Shown piece by piece: positions 6,679 through 10,522 of a stretch of DNA of 10,522 nucleotides. The stretch comes from Cellvibrionales bacterium UBA2511. Lineage in GTDB: Bacteria; Pseudomonadota; Gammaproteobacteria; Pseudomonadales; Porticoccaceae. The position numbers and the translations under genes were made by a program. The stretch covers positions 10,903 to 21,424 of the forward strand of contig DDNV01000012.1 in assembly GCA_002341315.1 (NCBI GenBank), in the 5' to 3' direction. Within the stretch, counting starts at the first letter, position 1; each line of letters opens with the position of its first letter. The notes under the pieces are model-generated. The model saw only the letters and a list, made by a program, of their open reading frames with translations. It ran no database searches and was not told the DNA's origin.

Positions 6679-7413
6679 CTAGCGAGAGGCTTCATCAACG
6701 GCATCGGTCGCAGCAAGCCAGACACACTGGTCACCGCTGATTTTTTGAATACGGGTCAGCTGGTCACAGTGTACGGCGACTTCTTCTGTCGTCGCCTTGA
6801 TGACAGGCAGTTGCGGCCGGCCAGATGGCAGACGGCGTATCTCCTGTGTTCCGAGATCACCGGTGGTATGACTCTGTCCGCCCAGAACAAGATCCACCTG
6901 GCCACCTGTCATCATCAAGTAAACGTCTGCAAGAATTTCAGCATCCAGCAATGCGCCGTGTAAATCACGCTGGGCATTATCCACGTCATACCGCTTGCAA
7001 AGGGCGTCGAGATTATTTTTCTGGCCGGGGTGGCGCTGCCTGGCCATCACCAGGGTATCGACGATAGTGCAGTAATCCATCACTCTGCCAAAGCCGTCCA
7101 GCTTTCTGAACTCATGGTCAATGAATCCTACATCAAAGGGAGCGTTATGAATCACCAGCTCGGCGTCTTCAATAAACGCCAGGAATTGCTCGGCAACGTC
7201 GGCAAATAGTGGTTTATCGGCAAGAAACTCATTACTTATCCCGTGCACCTCCATCGCCCCATCGTCCACTTCACGCAGGGGGTTGATGTACTGATGATAA
7301 TGCCGACCAGTGAGACGGCGATTAACGAGCTCAACACAGCCGATTTCTATAATCCGGTGATCCTGGCTCGTTTCCAGTCCCGTGGTTTCTGTATCGAGGA
7401 CGATCTGTCGCAT
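6679..7413 (-). CDS. dnaQ: DNA polymerase III epsilon subunit, 3'-5' proofreading exonuclease
   Basis: A 244-residue DEDDh exonuclease, nearly the length of E. coli epsilon (243). Exo I is LDTETTG with Asp7 and Glu9. Exo II is HNAPFDVGFID with Asp94. Exo III is DLHGALLDAEILADVY with His152 and Asp157. These five residues bind the two metals and activate water for removing misincorporated nucleotides. After the catalytic domain, TGGQVDLVLGG holds QVDLVL (172-177) where E. coli has its beta-clamp-binding QTSMAF. The remaining C-terminal part would bind the polymerase alpha subunit. The epsilon-specific tail separates it from RNase T and from the exonuclease-like domains of DinG or PolC. The ATG at 7413 has AAGGTG five bases upstream. 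It follows rnhA by 29 bases on the same strand; in E. coli the two genes are divergent neighbours, so here the arrangement is co-directional. Confidence 0.96.
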   Translation of the reverse strand: MRQIVLDTETTGLETSQDHRIIEIGCVELVNRRLTGRHYHQYINPLREVDDGAMEVHGISNEFLADKPLFADVAEQFLAFIEDAELVIHNAPFDVGFIDHEFRKLDGFGRVMDYCTIVDTLVMARQRHPGQKNNLDALCKRYDVDNAQRDLHGALLDAEILADVYLMMTGGQVDLVLGGQSHTTGDLGTQEIRRLPSGRPQLPVIKATTEEVAVHCDQLTRIQKISGDQCVWLAATDAVDEASR

Positions 7414-7442
7414 GGCAACACCTTGTTATGCTGTGTTATTGG

Positions 7443-7889
7443 TTATCTGTTGTTTGATAAAAGCTCATCGATACCAAGATTTGCCAACTGATCGGCAATC
7501 TCGTTTTCGCGGTGACCACTGTGGCCCTTTACCCAGTGCCATTGAACCTCATGTCTGGCCACCTGCTGATCCAACTGCTGCCAGAGATCAATATTTTTCA
7601 CCGGCTTTTTTGCCGAGGTCTTCCAGCCTTTCTGCTTCCAGTTCGATAACCAGGTGGTAATCCCCTGCCGCACATATTCGGAGTCGGTAGTCAGGGCGAC
7701 TCGACAGGGTTTCTTTAATGCAGAGAGCGCTTCAATGGCAGCCATCAGTTCCATACGGTTATTGGTTGTATCCAGGGAACCACCGTAAAGTTTTTTTTCA
7801 AGCTCCCCGTACCGCAACAGTGCACCCCAGCCACCTGGGCCGGGATTTCCCCGACAGGCACCATCAGTAAAAATTTCTACATCCTTCAA
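7443..7889 (-). CDS. rnhA: Ribonuclease HI
   Basis: A 148-residue enzyme that cuts the RNA strand of RNA:DNA hybrids. The active site is complete: Asp9 ([17 protein letters not shown]), Glu47 ([14 protein letters not shown]), Asp69 ([11 protein letters not shown]), His123 (WVKGHSGH) and Asp133 ([10 protein letters not shown]). The basic protrusion ([17 protein letters not shown], about 83-99) that grips the hybrid in the E. coli enzyme is present, and the C-terminal tail is slightly shorter than the E. coli protein (155). The start is [13 protein letters not shown] aligns with the family N-terminus, the only nearby ATG is out of frame, and GGAG (7898-7901) sits eight bases upstream inside the preceding gene. 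The TTG directly abuts the methyltransferase TAA, so coupling by re-initiation is likely. An A8 run (coding strand, 7791-7798) lies early in the gene. Confidence 0.96.
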   Translation of the reverse strand: MKDVEIFTDGACRGNPGPGGWGALLRYGELEKKLYGGSLDTTNNRMELMAAIEALSALKKPCRVALTTDSEYVRQGITTWLSNWKQKGWKTSAKKPVKNIDLWQQLDQQVARHEVQWHWVKGHSGHRENEIADQLANLGIDELLSNNR

Positions 7890-8714
7890 TTACTGCTCTC
7901 CATCAAATGGTTTTTTCATAGCGCCATTTTTCTTTGTGACCGGCAAAACCGGAAGGCTGACTGAACGCCACAATCCGGGTTTAACCGGGGTTAGCCGGGC
8001 GGTGTATTTTCTGGCCACCACAATATAAAAGGCGCCCCAGGGCAACTTACTCTTTTGGCCGATAGATTCCAGGAAGCTTTTTCGGTCCAACGTAGCCAGG
8101 TGTTGCAATGGCCAGCCAAAGCAACCGGAAACAGCCTGAATGGGTTGCAGGTTGAGCAACCGCAACCAATCGAGCAGACGGCTGTAACGGAGACTATGGT
8201 ATGACCATATCGCACGGGAAGAGAAATATCGTGCGACCCATTTACTTAGACCGAACAGACTGAGTGGATTCACCACTACGATCACCACATGACCACAGGG
8301 AGTCAAAACCCTTGCCACTTCATTGAGGACTTCGTGTGGATAAGCAGAAAATTCCAGTGCATGGTGCAGCACCACAGTATCAATGGTTTCCGATGGTAAC
8401 GGCAGGGCATCGAAATCCGCGATTGCCGAAGCGCAACCTGGCAACACCGCAGAGGCGCCAATAGAAAAACTCTGCAAATGATTAAAATCACCAACCAGCA
8501 AGCGGTTTGAACTGGCACCCAGATACATGAGACGGTGGGCACCCGATCCAGGCATCATATGCTCGAGCATGGCTCTTTCGCGATGCAACAACACTTGCCC
8601 AGAGCGGGACTGAAACCAGCTGTCCAGCGAACCCTGCGAGTCGGCCAGGGGACGGACAATATGCCGTTGCTCAAGAAACTCCCTTGCTGCTAGCAACCAG
8701 TTATGCCGTTTCAT
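7890..8714 (-). CDS. YafS-like class I SAM-dependent methyltransferase, substrate unknown
   Basis: A 274-residue protein with a Methyltransf_11-like core. The region after motif I is well kept: IADFDALPLPSETIDTVVLH (98-117, the acidic loop and motif-II strand), then HALEFSAYPHEVLNEVARVL (118-137) and TPCGHVVIVVVNPLSLFG (138-155). The usual glycine-rich motif I is weak: MYLGASSN (63-70) has only one glycine. Position between gloB and rnhA matches yafS of E. coli (about 240 residues), so orthology is likely although no substrate is known. A basic, proline-rich tail (about 240-274) is longer than I expect. The ATG at 8714 has GGAAA about seven bases upstream. It is divergent from gloB and leads the yafS-rnhA-dnaQ unit. 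Small-molecule or RNA methylation are both open possibilities. Confidence 0.82.
   Translation of the reverse strand: MKRHNWLLAAREFLEQRHIVRPLADSQGSLDSWFQSRSGQVLLHRERAMLEHMMPGSGAHRLMYLGASSNRLLVGDFNHLQSFSIGASAVLPGCASAIADFDALPLPSETIDTVVLHHALEFSAYPHEVLNEVARVLTPCGHVVIVVVNPLSLFGLSKWVARYFSSRAIWSYHSLRYSRLLDWLRLLNLQPIQAVSGCFGWPLQHLATLDRKSFLESIGQKSKLPWGAFYIVVARKYTARLTPVKPGLWRSVSLPVLPVTKKNGAMKKPFDGEQ
7898..7901 (-). promoter_or_regulatory. Ribosome binding site for the TTG start of rnhA
   Basis: On the minus strand GGAG lies eight bases before the TTG at 7889-7887, within the last codons of the methyltransferase gene. Together with TAA followed immediately by TTG, it decides the rnhA start. Confidence 0.6.
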
Positions 8715-8728
8715 TCTGATTTCCGGTT

Positions 8729-8757
8729 TTCACCCACAAGACGAAGTTCGTTATTAT
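8729..8757 (+). promoter_or_regulatory. Probable sigma-70 promoter of gloB
   Basis: TTCACC (8729-8734, 4 of 6 to consensus) and TATTAT (8752-8757, 5 of 6) are 17 bases apart. This predicts transcription from about 8764 and a leader near 30 nt, with GGAA (8784-8787) as ribosome binding site before the ATG at 8794. On the minus strand CATAAT (8758-8753) overlaps the same bases and could be the -10 of the divergent methyltransferase promoter, though it lacks a good -35. Confidence 0.45.
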
Positions 8758-8793
8758 GGGAAAGATCAATTTTTAAAACCACTGGAACCTATC

Positions 8794-9561
8794 ATGCCTC
8801 TTATCGTGCACAGGTTGCCTGCATTTTCAGACAACTACCTATGGCTATTTCACCAACCCGACAGTCGGTTGGCCTTTGTCGTCGATCCAGGAGACGCGGA
8901 ACCCGTTCTGCAGGCACTGGGAAGCCTTGATCTGGATCTTTCGGGTATTCTGATCACGCACCACCATCCCGATCACGTGGGCGGGGTCGACTCACTGCTT
9001 CACCATACGGCAGTCCCGGTCTACGGACCACCGGACATACACCAGACAACGCATAGCCTAGTCGATGGCGACCAGCTGACTCTTGACGGCACCCACTTTA
9101 ATGTTCTTGGCGTACCGGGTCACACCCTGGACCACATAGCTTTTTTTGAGGCGGGAACTCCATTGGTGTTTTGTGGAGACACCCTGTTTGCAGGTGGCTG
9201 CGGTCGATTATTTGAAGGTTCACCTGAACAAATGTGGCGATCATCGTCGCGGCTTGCCGCCTTGCCGCCGGCAACGAAAATCTATTGCGCCCATGAATAC
9301 ACCAAGGCCAACCTTTTATTTGCCCAAGCTGTGGAGCCGGAAAATCGTGCAGTGCAGGAACGCTTAAAGCAGGTCATTCAACTACGCAGCCGGGCACAGG
9401 CCACGGTTCCTTCAAGTTTGGCAGAAGAACTGACAACCAACCCCTTCCTGCGGGTAACCCAGGATTCAGTGAGGAGGGCAGCCAGTGCCCGGGGGCTTCC
9501 CTCCGGAGGAACCGTTGGCGATGTATTCGCTATTATTCGCCACTGGAAAGATCAGTTTTAG
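8794..9561 (+). CDS. gloB: Hydroxyacylglutathione hydrolase (glyoxalase II)
   Basis: A 255-residue metallo-beta-lactamase-fold enzyme that hydrolyses S-D-lactoylglutathione to D-lactate and glutathione, the second step of methylglyoxal detoxification in the cytoplasm. All binuclear metal ligands are visible: THHHPDH gives His56, His58, Asp60 and His61; then His110 (VPGHTLDH), Asp129 (FCGDTLF) and His167 (YCAHEYT). The glyoxalase-II-specific C-terminal domain is present, with GGCGRLFEG (134-142), HEYTKANL (167-174) and NPFLR (216-220). These separate it from generic MBL hydrolases and lactonases. Length fits E. coli GloB (251). It lies divergent from the yafS-like gene and upstream of mltD, the same neighbourhood as in E. 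coli. No clear terminator follows, but mltD appears to have its own promoter. Confidence 0.96.
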   Translation: MPLIVHRLPAFSDNYLWLFHQPDSRLAFVVDPGDAEPVLQALGSLDLDLSGILITHHHPDHVGGVDSLLHHTAVPVYGPPDIHQTTHSLVDGDQLTLDGTHFNVLGVPGHTLDHIAFFEAGTPLVFCGDTLFAGGCGRLFEGSPEQMWRSSSRLAALPPATKIYCAHEYTKANLLFAQAVEPENRAVQERLKQVIQLRSRAQATVPSSLAEELTTNPFLRVTQDSVRRAASARGLPSGGTVGDVFAIIRHWKDQF

Positions 9562-9661
9562 GCCGGTTCTTTGCCACAGCCAGGCTCAATATCCGTCGCA
9601 TACCCCAAGCATTCCAAACTGGGCGTTTGTTCACAACACCTCCCGAAGTGTCAGAGATAAA

Positions 9662-9690
9662 TTGATCTTGATGGCTCAGGTAGTTAGAAT
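9662..9690 (+). promoter_or_regulatory. Probable sigma-70 promoter of mltD
   Basis: TTGATC (9662-9667) and TAGAAT (9685-9690, 5 of 6 to consensus) are separated by exactly 17 bases, in the 164-base gap after gloB. Transcription would start near 9697, about 29 nt before the mltD ATG at 9726. It is the best promoter-like sequence I found in the window. Confidence 0.5.
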
Positions 9691-9725
9691 CCTTAAGCTG
9701 GTACTGGCAAAAAGAACATAATACC

Positions 9726-10522
9726 ATGCAGATTTTTTTTCGAGCGTATCTTATTGTTTTTATTGCCTTAATATCCGGTTGTGCGCAACAGTCAAGCCAT
9801 AACTACCCACACAGCGCAGCCACCCACCCCAACAAAGCGAAGAAGTCCAACACACAGATTTCCACTGTACCTCGGGAAAAACGCTGGATCATCTTCTCCG
9901 GAAAAAATACTGACAAAACTGAACCGGTCGACCTCAAGCCCGACTCTACCGATGACTTGTGGCGGCGAGTGCGCGACGGGATGGCCCTGCAAGGACACTA
10001 CGCTGATCCTCGCATCGCTAAACAGGTTGAGTGGTTCAGCAATAACCAGAGTTATATTGACCGCGTCATGAGCCGCGGCGAGCTGTATCTCTACCATATT
10101 GTTGAAGAGCTGGAAGACAACAATCTGCCTCTGGAATTGACACTGCTGCCGGTCGTTGAAAGCGCCTACGACCCTTTTGCCTACTCTGGCAGCCATGCAT
10201 CAGGACTTTGGCAGTTCATCCCGATGACTGGCGATCGATTCGGTCTTAAACAGGACTGGTGGTACGATGGCCGCCGTGATCCGCTGGCGGCAACCGAAGC
10301 GGCAATCAGTTACCTGACATACCTGAACAACTATTTTGAAGGCGACTGGCTGTTGGCTCTGGCGGCCTATAACAGTGGTGAAGGCACTGTCAGAAGAGCT
10401 ATTGAACGCAACAAGCGCGACGGCAAACCAACAGACTTCTGGTCATTGAAATTACCCCGTGAAACCAGGGCCTATGTACCGCAATTGCTGGCGATATCCC
10501 GGGTAGTTGCAGACCCCGAATC
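9726..10522 (+). CDS. mltD: Membrane-bound lytic murein transglycosylase D, 5' part
   Basis: The first 265 codons are present and the gene runs off the window. A lipoprotein signal (FFRAYLIVFIALISGC) ends in the lipobox LISGC with lipidated Cys19. The next residue is Ala, not Asp, so outer-membrane sorting is expected. A polar linker rich in Ser, His, Lys and Asn (20-65) leads to the SLT domain. There the catalytic glutamate is Glu145 in LLPVVESAYDPFAYSGSHAS, followed by GLWQFIPMTGDRFGL (160-174), DPLAATEAAISYL (185-197) and LAAYNSGEGTVRRAI (212-226). The family cleaves peptidoglycan glycan strands to 1,6-anhydromuropeptides. The C-terminal LysM repeats that MltD normally carries would lie beyond the edge. 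The ribosome binding site before the ATG is weak (AAAGAA), but the ATG is the only start giving a full signal peptide. A T8 run covers codons 3-5. Confidence 0.93.
   Translation, partial: MQIFFRAYLIVFIALISGCAQQSSHNYPHSAATHPNKAKKSNTQISTVPREKRWIIFSGKNTDKTEPVDLKPDSTDDLWRRVRDGMALQGHYADPRIAKQVEWFSNNQSYIDRVMSRGELYLYHIVEELEDNNLPLELTLLPVVESAYDPFAYSGSHASGLWQFIPMTGDRFGLKQDWWYDGRRDPLAATEAAISYLTYLNNYFEGDWLLALAAYNSGEGTVRRAIERNKRDGKPTDFWSLKLPRETRAYVPQLLAISRVVADPE

Noticed and set aside
9792..10196. A 134-residue open frame on the minus strand opposite mltD
   Set aside because: The + strand frame has a lipobox, the SLT catalytic motif and continuous homology through the region, so the antisense frame is a shadow.

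Overview
This is an ordinary-looking chromosomal stretch of a gammaproteobacterium, most likely a marine or soil relative of Pseudomonas (Pseudomonadales/Oceanospirillales type). Three things point there: a FimL-like relative of the ChpA N-terminus next to nudC, as I recall for Pseudomonas aeruginosa; a CysI-type sulfite reductase followed by a DUF934 protein; and the conserved block mltD / gloB / yafS-like methyltransferase / rnhA / dnaQ shared with Enterobacteria. Base composition looks moderate and even throughout. I see no insertion sequence, phage gene, CRISPR array, tRNA or rRNA.

Layout. Positions 1-647 (+): the 3' end of cysI, overlapped by the DUF934 partner gene. Positions 792-1958 (+): a short Kef-type (CPA2) cation/proton antiporter without an RCK domain, whose leader can fold into a hairpin touching its ribosome binding site. 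Positions 1984-6222 (-): a probable four-gene operon read fimL -> nudC -> two-helix membrane protein of unknown function -> sohB. Positions 6223-6678: a 456-base gene-free region holding one long imperfect hairpin. Positions 6679-8714 (-): yafS-like methyltransferase -> rnhA -> dnaQ. Positions 8715-8793: divergent control region. Positions 8794-9561 (+): gloB. Positions 9726-10522 (+): mltD, cut by the window edge.

How the genes work together. cysI and DUF934 serve assimilatory sulfate reduction. The fimL operon joins a type IV pilus/cAMP signalling protein with an NAD-capped-RNA/NADH pyrophosphatase, an inner-membrane protein with a predicted periplasmic domain, and an inner-membrane S49 peptidase. 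The last two suggest an envelope theme, but the functional link is only inferred. dnaQ (proofreading) and rnhA (RNA:DNA hybrid removal) are a replication pair. gloB detoxifies methylglyoxal adducts and mltD remodels peptidoglycan.

I did not find a convincing new defence, mobile or biosynthetic system. The points most worth a second look are the unknown protein coupled to nudC, the phosphoacceptor-less FimL, and two RNA-level structures (751-784 and 6541-6605). No strong rho-independent terminator was found anywhere in the window.
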